This document shows, piece by piece, positions 21,242 through 33,261 of a stretch of 64,000 nt of DNA. The stretch is from the NCBI GenBank assembly GCA_030522415.1, contig CM060115.1, positions 16,493,691-16,557,690 on the forward strand. The letters are read 5' to 3'. The translations under genes were made by a program, and so were the position numbers. Below the pieces are notes generated by a model. The model had not been told where the DNA came from and made no database searches. It saw only the letters and a program-made list of their open reading frames with translations. The stretch is from Channallabes apus. Lineage: Eukaryota; Chordata; Actinopteri; Siluriformes; Clariidae. How positions within the stretch are numbered: position 1 is the first letter of the stretch; every line of letters begins with the position of its first letter.

Positions 21242-22028
21242 GTTTTTGTTGCTTGCTTAGCCTGATTGAGATTTGTTTACAACCTTTTTGCTTTATCTTT
21301 CTTTTTTGGGTATAGCGTCAATTGTTCCTTGTTGGTGACATTAATTATTGGATATTATTATTATTACTATTATTACAGAATTATTATCTTATTCAGGCTT
21401 ATTGTAATTTTGTTTTGTGAATTAATTTTGTGTCTGTTTAATTCAGGCTCCTGAGCTGTTGCAGTACTGTGGTGGTGGTGTCAGGAGCACGGAGTGTGGA
21501 TTGTTTGTGATCGCTCACCTCACTACGTGTGTGCATGTGTGCACATGGTGTAGAAATAATTACTTTACAGCTACAGCTTACCTACCCTGCTGTCTGTCCA
21601 GTCCAGATGTGTCTGTGATGTGTCTCCAGTCCAGAGTCTCTGTTGTATCTCTCTATTACTGTATAGTACTGCCCAAATCATCTGGCTAATTTTATTTAAT
21701 TTTCATTCTTTGTTCTTTTGTGTTTCCTCTTTTCATTCACAAAACAGTTCTTTTTAAATGTTCCTAGTTGTAGTCACTTTTATTTTGGGTTTCTTTTGCT
21801 CTCCTGTTGCTTTTGATTTCAGACACAAAACACTATCAATACTCCATGAAATCATATAATGCTATATAATGTAAATCAGCTGACTTTATCCATTTTAATG
21901 CAAATTATGTTGTTTAGGCCAACTGCAAACATTGTCAGCTGTGTTAATCTCTCTTAAATGTGTTAAAGTTGATGGGTAACACAGGTGTCCCCTAACACAG
22001 TTGACATTTCAGCCATTTTAGTGCATAA

Positions 22029-22433
22029 CATTTATAATAACCTGTTAACACAATTTAGTATTAAATAATCCTCTTAATCTACACACAGTAACACTGATAA
22101 AATATTGACGAAGAGGAGTAGAAACTTACCACAAAGTCTTCAAACCCCCCCCTCCTAAAAATGAAATCACATGACATGATGGCGGACATGAGACTTTGGA
22201 GCAAACCATTGCTGATTTATAGCCGATAAAAACTATAACATCTAAATCAAGTTAACAAGAATATGATAACACAGTTGATTATTAAATAACCCTCTCTATC
22301 GACACACAGTAACATTGATAGAATATTGACGAAGAGGAGTAGAAACTTACCAAGCAGTCTTCAAACGCCCCTCCTGAAAAGGAAGTCACATGACATGACG
22401 GCGGACATTGGACTTTGGAGCAAACCATTGCTG
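22029..22433. repeat. Tandem duplication of a ~220-bp unit
   Basis: Unit 1 (22029-22225) and unit 2 (22250-22433) share the run CACACAGTAACAxTGATA, the stretch GAAGAGGAGTAGAAACTTAC and ACATGACATGAxGGCGGACAT, with about 10 percent visible differences. Unit 2 ends at GCTGATG, where the SINE begins. Confidence 0.85.
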
Positions 22434-22615
22434 ATGCGGTCGGCTGGTGTCAGGTGGTTCGGAGGAAACACGTGATAGTCTTCGGGACTCCAGACTGAGT
22501 GTAGTAGTAGCCTTAATGTGGGAGCCCCCTAGTGACAGGGGAGAATTGGACACGACTAAATTAGGGAGAAAATCTGGAAAAAAATCCAAAAAATAAAAAA
22601 TAATACAAAAAAGAG
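22434..22615 (+). mobile_element. SINE-like repeat, 3' half
   Basis: It matches the 3' part of the 8866-9235 repeat (GCGGTCGGCTG, TTCGGAGGAAACACGTGATA, GGGAGCCCCCTAGTGAC) and ends in an A-rich tail. The head is missing. Confidence 0.75.
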
Positions 22616-22873
22616 TTCACCTGAAGAGCCAAACCTTAAATTTAGTAAATCGAACGGGTCAAAAGTATCAAATTCTAGGATATAATATTGTATGCATTTT
22701 TTTTTGCAAATCATGCAAGATTTATTGACTTTCTGGTTTAAATGAAGGAAAAATATGGTCCAATATAAAACTCATTGTTTTAAGTAAGGAGAGGTAAAAT
22801 TGATAAATACAGCCCATGGACATGACATGTACCCTTAATAATATAATGAGCCATATATATATACATTATATAC

Positions 22874-22913
22874 AGTAAGCCATTTCTAAGGTTTTGAGAC
22901 TCCAGTGAGAGTA
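22874..22913 (+). mobile_element. Tiny Tc1 remnant
   Basis: About 40 bases (AAGCCATTTCTAAGGTTTTG and following) match the helix-turn-helix coding part of the 17.4-kb Tc1 near 17897-17945, with a small deletion. No ends survive. Confidence 0.5.
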
Positions 22914-22999
22914 GTCATAATAAAATATTAAATGATTGAATTTACATATGTAAATTACATTTCCTTCACTTGTTTCCCTACTTTTTGTTTTTCCCAAAG

Positions 23000-24115
23000 G
23001 TTCTCCCAAATACTCTCTTTACACTTCAGACTGTGTGGCCATGTTCGACTCCAACACCATCGTTAAGTTTGCTGACAATACGGTGGTGCTGGGCTTCATC
23101 TCCAACAACGATGAGTCGGCCTACATAGATGAAGTGGAGAACCTGGCACTATGGTGTGAAGAAAACTGCCTCCGACTGAATGTCAGTAAGACGAAGGAGC
23201 TGGTGGTGGACTTCAGAAGGAGACAACAGGACCACAAACCCCTCATCATCAATGGAGCTCCAGTGGAGAGGGTGAGCAGCTTCAAGTACTGTACTCGGGC
23301 GTCCACATCTCCGAGGATCTGACTTGGACCGAGCATATCTGTGCTCAGACGAAAAGGGCAAAGCAGCGTCTGTACCACCTGAGGCAGTTGAGGAAGTTTG
23401 GGGTTTCCTCTGCTGTCCTTATGGCTTTCTACTCGGGTGCTGTTGAGAGCATCCTTACACAGAACATTTCATCCTGGTTTGGGAATAGCTGTGTACAGGA
23501 CAGGAAAGCCCTCCAGAGAGTGATCCGGGCAGCTGAACGCTGCTGCAGGTTAACTCTCCCCTCCATGCATCTACACCAGGAGATGTAAAACCAGGGCAGC
23601 TCGGATCATTAAGGACTTGTCGCACTCCAATAACGGACTGTTCAAACTTCTCCATTCAAGCAGAAGGTTCCAGGTCATTATGGCCAAAACGGAGAGACTC
23701 AGGAGGAGTTTTTATCCACAGGCGATTAGACTCCTCAACCATGATGGGCCACTCTCCCATTCATAGGACTGTACCAGTTCACACACACACTGCTGTGCTG
23801 ACATTCCACACTGCACACTGCACTTTAGTCTGGACTGTAAGCATCACTTGCACTACATTTTATCTTGCTCATATACACACTTTATTATTATGTTTACATT
23901 TGTACCTTTTTTTTTTTTGTAAATTTTTTGTAAATTTCTAAAGGAATATTTTTAATTGTTTCTATTTTTTTGTTGTTTCTATTTCAATTTCTATTTATAG
24001 ATTATTTCTTTTGTTTCTTCTGTTATTTGCACAAAGTAGGAGCGGTTCAGGATACATTTCACTGCGTGTTGTACTTGTATAACTATGCATGTGACAAATA
24101 AAGAATCTTGAATCT
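23000..24115 (+). pseudogene. Rex1/CR1-like LINE, 3' part of the RT ORF
   Basis: The fragment begins within the RT palm (KFADNTVVLGF, the Y/FxDD region read as FADN). It continues through LRLNVSKTKELVVDFRR and KQRLYHLRQLRKFGVS, then SFYPQAIRLLN near 23710-23740. It is broken by frame changes near 23295 and 23578. The catalytic motif reads ADN rather than ADD. A 3' UTR follows, ending ATGTGACAAATAAAGAATCT near 24110. Clade assignment (Rex1/Babar versus CR1) is uncertain. Confidence 0.8.
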
Positions 24116-25020
24116 TTTATTTCTGTGTTGGTTTAAGAAGGGTTTATATTATTCTCAAGAATTTAGCTGATTAAATGATTTCTTCTTCTGAATATTCCTC
24201 ATCCTTTCAATCACCAGTTTTTGTAGTATAATTTATCTTATATCGTATTATTCTATTTTCTCTTCCCTGTTGCAGACATGTTTGCTTGTTAAAAGGCATT
24301 GTGTCTTTGGAACATAACCATACCAAGAGCCCACCCAGTGTTAATCCCCTAAATCTGGGTGTAACAATACATTCCCTCATGAACCAATCAGCACAGTCTA
24401 GTTTGTGTGGTTTACTGTACATCAGAACATGTCAGTAATCGTGCGTCATTGCTGAATTCCACAGTATGTCGCTTAACCATGCCGTTTTATATTCTTGTAT
24501 TTTAAACCGCTGGCATATTTCAGATAAAGACTAAATAAACGTTCACTAAATCTTACATGAACATTTATCTTTAATATGAAAAAAGTCTAAAGCTTCTGTA
24601 AATTGCTCAACTTGGATTCCTTAAAAATAACGCTAAAACACTTCCTGCACAAGTCTCAGCTATGCTTATGTTTAATGTCACCAGGATCCGGGAGAGCTGC
24701 TGCGTTAATCAAAAAAAGCCTTTGCAGTGAATTTCCTGATTCACTAGCTCACATTCACAAAACGAGTATAACAGCTTTAATGTCAACACATCACACACTC
24801 CTAACCATGTAGAGACTTAATGATGACTGAATGTTGTATAATTAATTAAAATAATCATGATGTGTTTAAACAGTTGTGGTGTGTTTAATTATTGATTAAA
24901 AAAAAGCCTGGTGATCAGGGCCTGTATTTCCTGTCTTATAATCACTCCTATAAATGTAATTGACTTAAAATATTCTGAGCTCAGAAAAAGAAATACAATT
25001 TATTACATATTCATATCAAG
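24116..25020. other. No gene recognised
   Basis: AT-rich sequence with no coding motifs or clear repeat boundaries. Confidence 0.4.
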
Positions 25021-25024
25021 GAGG

Positions 25025-25110
25025 TGCTTCTGACATGGAGAGAACCAGGAGGAGTTTTTCCCACAGACTATTCAGGCCATCAACATGGATGACTATTTAT
25101 ATAAACACAT
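25025..25110 (+). pseudogene. Short LINE C-terminal remnant
   Basis: Bases near 25035-25090 read like the MERTRRSFSHRLF end of the Rex1/CR1-like LINE at 23690-23740. No 3' terminus is preserved. Confidence 0.45.
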
Positions 25111-25955
25111 CTAGTCTAAACACAAACCTTGAGCTTGTTTGCACGACACACACACCCTTTACATTCCTGTTAATATATACTGTATATACATTTATATAAT
25201 ACGTACTGCACATACACTAAGAGTTGAGGATCACGCTAAAGTTTTCAATATTAATACCTTAACTCTAATACCCATTCCTGAAACTTGCTTTTATTTATTA
25301 AAACTTTTCATTTTTTATATTATTTTAAAATTATGTAATCATGTCTCATCATTATTAAAAAAAAGATTTCTCACTAATGCAATTATGCAATATAGTACAT
25401 TGTCACACTCAAAGGGGTTCAATAACAAAATAATACGTACACTGTAAAAAATGTTCGTAATTCTAACAGTAAAATACCATATAAATGCTACAGAATAAAA
25501 CCGTATTTCACAAAACTTGGGATAACCATAGAATTTACAGTGAAAAACTGTAATTAGTTTTACAGAGTAAGACCTTAAATTTAACAGTTAAAAACATATG
25601 AAAATATGGGTTATTGCAGTAAAATTTATGATATACTGTATTTATAAAAAGGAAACACTCAGAGAACGTATTTGTTACTAATATCATGGAGCATCAGTTT
25701 ATATTTTACTAAACCTTTGTTGATAGAGTTTAAAAACCAGAAAAATATCTGCTCTGTAAAAAATAAACTTTTAAATTTTATGGTAAAAAACTGGCAGCTG
25801 TGGTTGCCAGAAATTTACCGTAAAAAATACAGTAGCAACACTGTTGTTTGTACGGGACTGCACTCATTATACTGTATATTTTACGGATATCAATAGTTTT
25901 TTTCTACGGTTTATTGCCGTCTAATTTACATTAACCAAGGACTTCAAATTTGTGA

Positions 25956-26590
25956 ATGCTATTCCACCCTTTGATGACTGTGGTGAGGACAGCCGCTAGC
26001 ACGCACCACTTTGCCCGACCCCACCGCCGTCTGCCCAAAAAAATGTCCACCCTGACATTTTCTATGTCCACTATTCTCTTTGTTGCGGTCTGGGAAGCGA
26101 TTCCGCTCCCTAAAGGCCAACACAGAGAGGCTGAGGAGGAGCTTCTTCCCGCAGGCGATAAGGTCTCTCAATCACACCTCCACACAGGACTAATAACATC
26201 TTTTTAAGCTCACAACACTGACTGGACAATCATGGACACATTCATACATACTTGCACTAAATATTTATACATCTGGACAATTGCACATGTCACTTTCATT
26301 AGTCACCTTTCATGCATATTTGCACAACCACTGACACTTTAAATTCTATATACATATATACTCTATCTACCCTATATTTCTATATTTTGCAATATTTTAT
26401 TATGCCCTTATTGTACAGTTAATTTTACTAGTTAAATTTATTACTTTTGTATTTCCTTTTTATTTATTATTTATTTTACGTACAAGCTTTTATTTTCTTT
26501 TTAAGGTCACTGGCGGTCATGTAAGCATTTCACTGCATATTATACTGTGTATGACTGTGTATGTGACAAATAAATTTGAATTTGTATATT
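25956..26590 (+). pseudogene. LINE 3' end (Rex1/CR1-like)
   Basis: Bases 26080-26180 read like the C-terminal RT-protein end (AKANTERLRRSFFPQAIRSLNHTS-like, in broken frames). A 3' UTR follows, ending ATGTGACAAATAAATTTGAA near 26580, the same terminus type as the 24.1-kb copy. Confidence 0.65.
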
Positions 26591-26902
26591 TGATTTTGAG
26601 AATTTAAATATTGTTTTGCTGTCTTTATTAAAAAATACATGGGACCATGCTGATGTCCGAGTCTTGAATAACTTTTGATGGGTTTTGATGATTAGATTTA
26701 GGTTTGTATTCATCAATTAGTATAAAAGTCCTCTTAATAGTTTTTTAACAGTAAAATCCGAATGCTTAGCAATGTAACTTCTATCTCTTTTAGCTCCCAG
26801 CTAGTGTGATAAAATGATGCTTTCACAGAATTGCTGAATGAATTCACTGTGGTTATTCATAATAAAACAAATAGTCCAACAACAACGACAGCAGTTGTGT
26901 AG

Positions 26903-27080
26903 CCAGCATGGTAGCGTAGTGGATAGAACTGTCGCCTTCCACCACCAGGGTCCGGGTTCGATTCCCGGCCAGGCTCCATTCCCATCTCTGTATGCATGGA
27001 GTTTGTATGTTCTCCCCATGCTTGGTGGGTTTCCTCCAAGTACTAGTCACCCCCCCCCCCCCCGCCCAATATATAAAGTT
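26903..27080 (+). mobile_element. tRNA-derived SINE
   Basis: The A box TGGTAGCGTAGTGG lies near 26919 and the B box GGTTCGATTCC near 26957, about 40 bases apart, so this is a pol III promoter head. It is followed by the common fish SINE body GGAGTTTGTATGTTCTCCCC and GTGGGTTTCCTCC. A C-run at 27049-27063 interrupts the body. Confidence 0.8.
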
Positions 27081-27428
27081 GTATGGGTGAGAGTGTGTGA
27101 ATACTGAGCTGTAAAAAAAATGGAAATAAACCATTATTATTACAACATAAATCTTTAAATTAGACAGTTCTGAGCTGTAAAAAACATGGTTATGATCCGT
27201 ATTTGTTACAATGTAAACCCTGGAATTTGGTGGGAATAAACTGTTTATATAACAACATAAACATGTTAATTAGACAGTTATAAACCGTAAAAAAAAAAAA
27301 AAAAAGAAAATCTGTAAAACATTTTACAGTAAACTTCTGACAACCACAGCTGCCATTTTTTACCGTAAAATGGACTATTTATTTTTTTACGGTGTAGAAA
27401 AGAGCCCAGACCCATTATATGGGATATA

Positions 27429-28985
27429 CAAACCGGATTCCAAAAAAGTTGGGACACTAAACAAACTGTGAATAAAAACTGAATGCAATGATGTGGAGAT
27501 GGCAAATGTCTATATTTTATTCAGAATAGAACATAGATGACAGATCAAAAGTTTAATCCGAGAAAATGTATCATTTTAAAGGAATTGATTCCAAATTTCA
27601 CGGTGTCAACAAATCCCCAAAAAGTTGGGACAAGTAGCAATAAGAGGCTGGAAAAAGTAAATTTGAGCATAACGAAGAGCTGGAAGACCAATTAACAGTA
27701 ATTAGGTTAATTGGCAACATGATTGGGTATAAAAAGAGCTTCTCAGAGTGGCAGTGTCTCTCAGAAGCCAAGATGGGTAGAGGATCACCAATTCCCACAA
27801 TGTTGCGCAGAAAGATATCAGAAAGGTGTTACCCAGCGAAAAATTGCAAAGACTTTGCAGTTATCATCATCAACTATGCATAATATCATCCGAAGATTCA
27901 GAGAATCTGGAACAATCTCTGTGCGTAAGGGTCAAGGGCATAAAACCATACTGGATGCCCATCATCTCCGGGCCCTTAAACGACACTGCACCACAAACAG
28001 GAATGCTACTGTAAAGGAAATCACGGAATGGGCTCAGGAATACTTCCAGAAACCATTGTCAGTGAACACAATCCACCGTGCCATCCGCCGTTGCCAGCTG
28101 AAACTCTACAATGCAAAGAAGAAGCCATTTCTAAGCAAGATCCACAAGCACAGGCATTTTCATTGGGCCAGGGATCATTTAAAATGGAGTGTGGCAAAAT
28201 GGAAGACTGTTCAGTGGTCAGACGAGTCACGATTCGAAGTTCTTGTTGGAAATGTGGGACGCCATGTCATCCGGACCAAAGAGGACAAGGACAACCCGAG
28301 TTGTTATTAACGCTCAGTTCAGAAGCCTGCATCTCTGATGGTATGGGGTTGCATGAGTGCGTGTGGCATGGGCAGCTTGCATGTCTGGAAAGGCACCATC
28401 AATGCAGAAAAATATATTCAGGTTCTAGAACAACATATGCTCCCATCCAGACGTCGTCTCTTTCAGGGAAGACCCTGCATTTTTCAACAAGATAATGCCA
28501 GACCACATTCTGCATCAATCACAACATCATGGCTGCGTAGGAGAAGGATCCGGGTACTGAAATGGCCAGTCTGCAGTCCAGATCTTTCCCCTATAGAGAA
28601 CATTTGGCGCATCATAAAGAGGAAGGTGCGACAAAGAAGGCCCAAGACGATTGAACAGTTAGAGGCCTGTATTAGACAAGAATGGGAGAGCATTCCTATT
28701 TCTAAACTTGAGAAACTGGTCTCCTTGGTCCCCAGACGTCTGTTGAGTGTTGTAAGAAGAAGGGGAGATGGCCTTGTCCCAACCTTTTTGGGATTTGTTG
28801 ACACCATGACATTTTGATTCACTATATTTTTCCCTTAAAATGATACATTTTCTCAGTTTAAACTTTTGTTCCGTCATTTATGTTCTATTCTGAATAAAAT
28901 ATTGACATTTGCCATCTCCACATCATTGCATTCAGTTTTTATTCACAATTTGTTTAGTGTCCCAACTTTTTTGGAATCCGGTTTG
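27429..28985 (+). mobile_element. Tc1/mariner transposon, full length
   Basis: The 1557-bp element is flanked by TA (27427-27428 and 28986-28987). The terminal inverted repeats start CAAACCGGATTCCAAAAAAG and run for over 100 bases. A 3'-deleted sibling lies at 12837-13513. It encodes one transposase carrying two visible lesions. Confidence 0.93.
27773..28817 (+). pseudogene. DD34E transposase with an 11-bp deletion and one stop
   Basis: The likely start is ATG at 27773 (MGRGSPIPTML). Near 27808 the sequence lacks 11 bases present in the sibling at about 13115, which shifts the frame. Helix-turn-helix motifs follow (KGVTQRKIAKTLQLSSST, RRFRESGTISVRKGQG). The first catalytic D is in WSDESRFEV. 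An ochre codon at 28308-28310 interrupts the frame, which then continues unchanged. The second D is in FQQDNARPH. E is in DLSPIENIW, exactly 34 residues after the second D. The catalytic triad itself is intact. Confidence 0.92.
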
Positions 28986-29123
28986 TAACACACACCATAA
29001 AGACAGTACATTTTCCCTGACAGTTGTGTAAAAGCACTAGGTGACACATGTTGAGCTTTGCATCAGAATGGTCTCACCATGATAGTGTGGATTTGTTTCC
29101 TAGAACAGCTTCATCTGTAGAGT

Positions 29124-29640
29124 TGTCACAGTGTGGGGGTGGAGTTGAAGTATCCAAGTGCAGAGAGAAGTGTTTATAGTTTCTGAAAGAGCCGTGCGGT
29201 GAGAACGTGGTAGTGCAGGGCCAGCATGTGCATGTACAGTGCGTTCGGGAATGCGGAAATGTGGAGTGAGCGTGGAGTGGCTCGCAGTAGAGGAACAGGC
29301 AGAGATCTGAACTGAAGAAACGAATCTGTGATCCAAATTCGTGATCGAAAAACAATTTCAATGGTCGGCAACAGTAAATCTGAGAAGGCAGGAAATCCGT
29401 AACGTGAGACAAGATCGAGGTCGTGAAAACAGAGCATGGTCGAGATCCGTGAGGTCAAAGTAGAATGAAACGCTGAAAAACTAGGCATGAATAGCACACA
29501 ATAATCTGGCAGAGAGATGATGTCTGATGGCATGTTAAATAGAGAGTTGGGAATGAGAACAGGTGCGTTTGGAGCGATGAATGAGGTGGTGAACAGCAAG
29601 GAGTGTGACGGAACCTGAAGCAGGAGTGAGCAGGTGATCA
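29124..29640 (-). repeat. 3' LTR of the second Gypsy
   Basis: This 517-bp LTR reads TGATCACCTG...CACTGTGACA on the minus strand. Confidence 0.8.
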
Positions 29641-29644
29641 TGCC

Positions 29645-31275
29645 CTAGCTTGAGATGCCTCTCACGATCTCTGGGTGGAGATCATGAAACTCAGTGATCA
29701 ACAAACGATCCAAGATAAACCTGGCTGGTACCCAACTTCTCTCCTCAGGTCCATAACCCTCCCAGTCCACCAGATACTGGAGGCCACGCCCACGGCGATG
29801 AGACTTAAGGAGTTTGTGGACGGTGAAGGCTTCACCACCTATAAGTTGAGGTGGTGGAGGGGGGCAAGGAGGTGGAGACAAGGGACATGGGACCAGTCGG
29901 TGAACCTGGAAGACGTGGAACATGGGGGTAATTCGGCGCATGGATAATGGCAGGGCCAGTCTGATAGAGCATGGGTTAATGAGTGGTAGGTTACGTGCGG
30001 AGAGCATAACTCTTTGTCCGACGCGGTAAGCTGAGGCAGCTGAGCGGTGGGCTTTGCACTGAAAGATGGCCACGGTGCGTCGTAGTTGAGTGCGAGCCCG
30101 TTGCCATGTCCTCTTACAGTGATGGATGAAGGCTTGGGCTGAAGGGACAACAGATTCACTCTCCTGGGTGGGAAACAGTGGAGGTTGATAGCCAAGACAG
30201 CACTGGAATGGTAACATGCCGGTGGATGAGGTGGGGAGTGAGTTATGGGTGTACTCGATCCAAGGGAGAAAACGGCACCAAGAAGGTGCGTCTTGTGATT
30301 TCATGCACCTTAGAGATTTCTCTAATTTCTGATTCATGCGCTCAGTTTGGCCATTGCTCTGAGGGTGAAACCCCGATGAGAGACTGGGGGTGGCGCCAAT
30401 GAGACCACAAAAGGCTTTCCAAAACTGCGTAGAAAACTGTGGGCCCCTGTCCAGACTATATCTGATGGGAGGCCGTGGAGTCTGAAGACATGGGAGATGA
30501 GGAGTTCAGCTGTTTCTTTTGCAGACGGAAGCTTGGGTAGGAGAATAAAATGGGCAGACTTCGAGAACCGGTCTACCACTGTCAGAATGCAGGTATTATT
30601 GTCAGAAGGTGGCAACTCAGTTATGAAATCAACTGAGATATGAGACCAGGGGCGATGAGAGATGGGGAGGGGCCTTAGGAGTCCCTCGGGAGGAAGGTTT
30701 GTTGTTTTGTTCCTGACACAAACATCACAGGATGCCACAAAGTTTTTAATGTCCTCCTTGATGGTTGGCCACCAAAAGCGTTGATTAAGCAAAGCGAGGG
30801 TGTGGTTTGCCCCTGGGTAACAGGCAAGTCTAGAGTTGTGGCCCTATTCTAAGATTTGGGGGTGAACAGAATCCGGCACAAAAAGTAGCCCAGGTGGGAC
30901 ATTGCTGGGGCCCAGTTCCTGTTCCAAGGATCGCAGAACCAGGTTTTCCACATCCAGCCAGGTTACAGCTACAAGGCACTGTGGTGGGAGGATGGTTTCC
31001 CTAGTGGGTGTATCCTGAGGGGCAGGGAACTGACGAGAGAGTGCGTCAGATTTAGTATTCTTGGATCCAGGACGGTAAGAAAGTGTGAAGTTGAACCGAG
31101 AAAAAAATAATGACCAGCGTGCTTGGCGTGAGTTAAGTCTTTTGGCTGATTTGAGATATTCCAGGTTCTTATGATCAGTCCAAACAAGAAATGGGTGATC
31201 AGCTCCCTCCAACCAATGTCTCAATTCTTCAAGGGCTAGCTTCACTGCGAGCAACTCACGATCCCCGATGTCGTA
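29645..31275 (-). pseudogene. pol: Gypsy RNase H - integrase - chromodomain remnant
   Basis: The RNase H C-terminal half begins at about 31272 ([37 protein letters not shown]). A TAG at 30842-30844 interrupts the join to integrase. The integrase zinc region (RFWWPTIKEDIKNFVASCDVC) and core (SHISVDFITELPPSDNNTCI) are readable. Frame errors occur near 30450, where the second catalytic region should be. A third segment (30337-29645) carries the C-terminal integrase and the chromodomain. No RT motif occurs anywhere. Confidence 0.88.
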
Positions 31276-31640
31276 GTTCGATTCTCATGCAGTCGATGTG
31301 AGGATTATGCAGTCTTAACCAAGGGAGACACAGAACTATGGGTGCATGAGCGCTTTTCATGATAAAGAACGTGGTGGTATCAACACGGTAGCCAGAAAAC
31401 TGCAGGGTGATTGGAGCTGTTCGGTGGGTGATGGAGGAGAACTTACTGCCATCAAGAGCCTGTACATTGAATGGTTGCTTCAGTGGTGTGTGGAATCTTG
31501 AGCTCAGAAACCAAAGCCGAGGAGATTAAATTCTGGTCCGCTCCAGAGTCTACTAGGGCGTGCGTGGTGTGGGGCTGATTGTCATATATCAGGGTCACTG
31601 GGAAGCGAACTACCCGGAGGCCTGACCTTTTAACGGACAG
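31276..31640 (-). pseudogene. Gypsy protease remnant
   Basis: The minus strand near 31540-31565 reads ALVDSGADQNLISSALVSEL, a retropepsin active site. The domain ends at PWLRLHNPHID near 31300 and passes directly into RNase H, marking the deletion that removed RT. Confidence 0.75.
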
Positions 31641-31659
31641 GTTCGTACAACATGGCCAA

Positions 31660-32524
31660 CCTGACCACAGTAGAAACAGTCACCGTCTTCCTTCCGACGT
31701 TGGCATTCCTTGGATGAGATGTGGGTGCGGTCAACCTGGATAGGTTCTGAGCAGAACTCAGGTGGGGCCGGGTTATGAGCAGGCACATTGAGAACCTGAC
31801 AATGCTCCTTTTGTCAGGTTCATTTGCGCACGTCAATGCTCGTTGCCAGGTTAATGAGTCCCTGAAGGTTGGAAGGGAGCTCTCGGGCTGCTAACTCATC
31901 CCTAACTGGGCCAGAGAGGCCATGAAGGAATGTGTCGAAAAGTGCCTGATCATCTCATCCACAAGAGGGAGCCAGAGTGAAATCAATGGCATAGTCAGAA
32001 ACGGATCAAGATTCCTGGTGTAATTCCAGTATTTGAGCTGCTGCCTGGCGCCCTGTGAATGAACGATCAAACACCCTTCTCATTTCGTATATGAAGGTCT
32101 TGTACGTGTAACAGCAGGGTACCTGGGCGTCCCATAGGGCTGTTCCCCATTCTCTCGCTTTTCCAGAGAGGAGAGTGATTATGTAGGCGACCTTGGAGTG
32201 TTCAGTGGGGAAAGAGGAGGCCTGCAGCTCAAGCACAAGGGAGCACTGAGACAGGAAGGAGCGGCAGGTGGACGGGTTTCCGTCGTAAGTGGGCGGTGCT
32301 GGGAGGTGTGGTTCATGGCTGATGGAATGCACAGGAGGAGGAGACTGGGGAATGGGAGCTGGAGATGGTTGAGTCTGCTTTATTTGTGCAGTGAGAGCAG
32401 ATAAATCCTCTGTAACATTATGGTGGGTGTTTGTGATCTGCTGTATATCCTGTTGGTGAGTACCCAGAAGCGCCCCCTGTTTCTCCAGCGCCCCTCTTAG
32501 TTGTGCTGCCTCTGCTGGATGCAT
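31660..32524 (-). pseudogene. gag: Gypsy Gag remnant
   Basis: The likely start is ATG at 32522-32524 (MHPAEAAQLRGALEKQGALL), just inside the LTR. A capsid-like region follows (FLSQCSLVLELQ, IITLLSGKAREWGTALWD, FDRSFTGRQAAAQILEL). The zinc knuckle CFYCGQVGHVVRTC lies near 31660 in another frame. At least one frame change lies around 32006, where the open part ends. Confidence 0.8.
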
Positions 32525-32669
32525 TAATGGCCAGGTTATACTGTCACGGCGTGGGGGTGGAGTTGAAGGATCCAAGTGCAGAGAGAAGTGTTTATAGTTT
32601 CTGAAAGAGCTGCGCGGTGAGAACGTGGTAGTGCAGGGCCAGCGTGTGCATGTACAGTGCGTTCAGCGC

Positions 32670-33256
32670 TGTAGATGCGGTCATATTATTTCACTAGTTT
32701 TGACGTGTTTATTTCACTAGTTTTGGTTTAAAGTTTCACTCACACAACAGAAGTCCGATCTCTTTGTCTCTTGTAGTTTATTTTGTCAGCATCAAAGAAT
32801 CAACACTTCATACAGTCATCTTGAGTAAATCCACTGTGGTTACAGACACCAGTTGCTGCATCTTGCAAATCTCTGACTTTTACAACAACCTATTTGCTGT
32901 ATCTTATAAATTACAGTCTTAGCTTACGTATATAACAACACTCTTGTTGTATACACCTACTTACGGGAGCTAACGGTCAAAAGCTTGTGTTTCCGTACCC
33001 TTCCGCATCTAAACTGAATTTTCTATCATGCGATAGTCATACAAATACATGTCATAGTGGAATGACATCACAGACCAACTTACGATTGTCAAAATGGATG
33101 CATAACTAAGAAATTTAAAGCTTATGGCTTATGTAACAAACGTAATGCTTAATGCTTTACTAATGAATAGCACAAGGTAGAATAAATGAAATAACAACAA
33201 ATAAATTAAAATAAACACAACAACAAATTCATAACAATTATGATATGGCTCTTACA
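32670..33256. mobile_element. Solo LTR inside the Gypsy 5' LTR
   Basis: This 587-bp block has TGTAGATGCG...GCTCTTACA ends and a perfect 5-bp duplication, AGCGC (32665-32669 and 33257-33261). It has no internal retroelement sequence. It is not related to the 93-676 solo LTR by visible similarity. Its orientation is not settled. Confidence 0.85.
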
Positions 33257-33261
33257 AGCGC

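Larger units (their letters stand above)
25439..27398. mobile_element. Composite inverted-repeat element of the ACTGTAAAAA type
   Basis: The left end begins CACTGTAAAAAATG and the right end finishes TTTTTTTACGGTGTAG, an imperfect inverted pair. Between them are further inverted copies of TTTACxGTAAAA motifs: GGCAGCTGTGGTTGCCAGAA at 25792-25811 matches the reverse complement of 27330-27352. The interior holds a LINE 3' end (25956-26585) and a tRNA-derived SINE (26903-27080). The exact ends and duplication are not defined. Confidence 0.6.
29124..32664 (-). mobile_element. Second chromodomain Gypsy, internally deleted
   Basis: The 3' LTR is 29124-29640, and a partial 5' LTR (32542-32664) matches its first 123 bases with about ten differences. 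Gag, protease, RNase H, integrase and chromodomain remnants are in order on the minus strand. The whole RT is missing. The 5' LTR is interrupted by a solo LTR, and its continuation after 33262 is only weakly recognisable (GGGAATGCGGAAGTG near 33280). The chromodomain block [20 protein letters not shown] is identical to that of the 1.1-6.3 kb element, but the LTRs are different. Confidence 0.88.
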
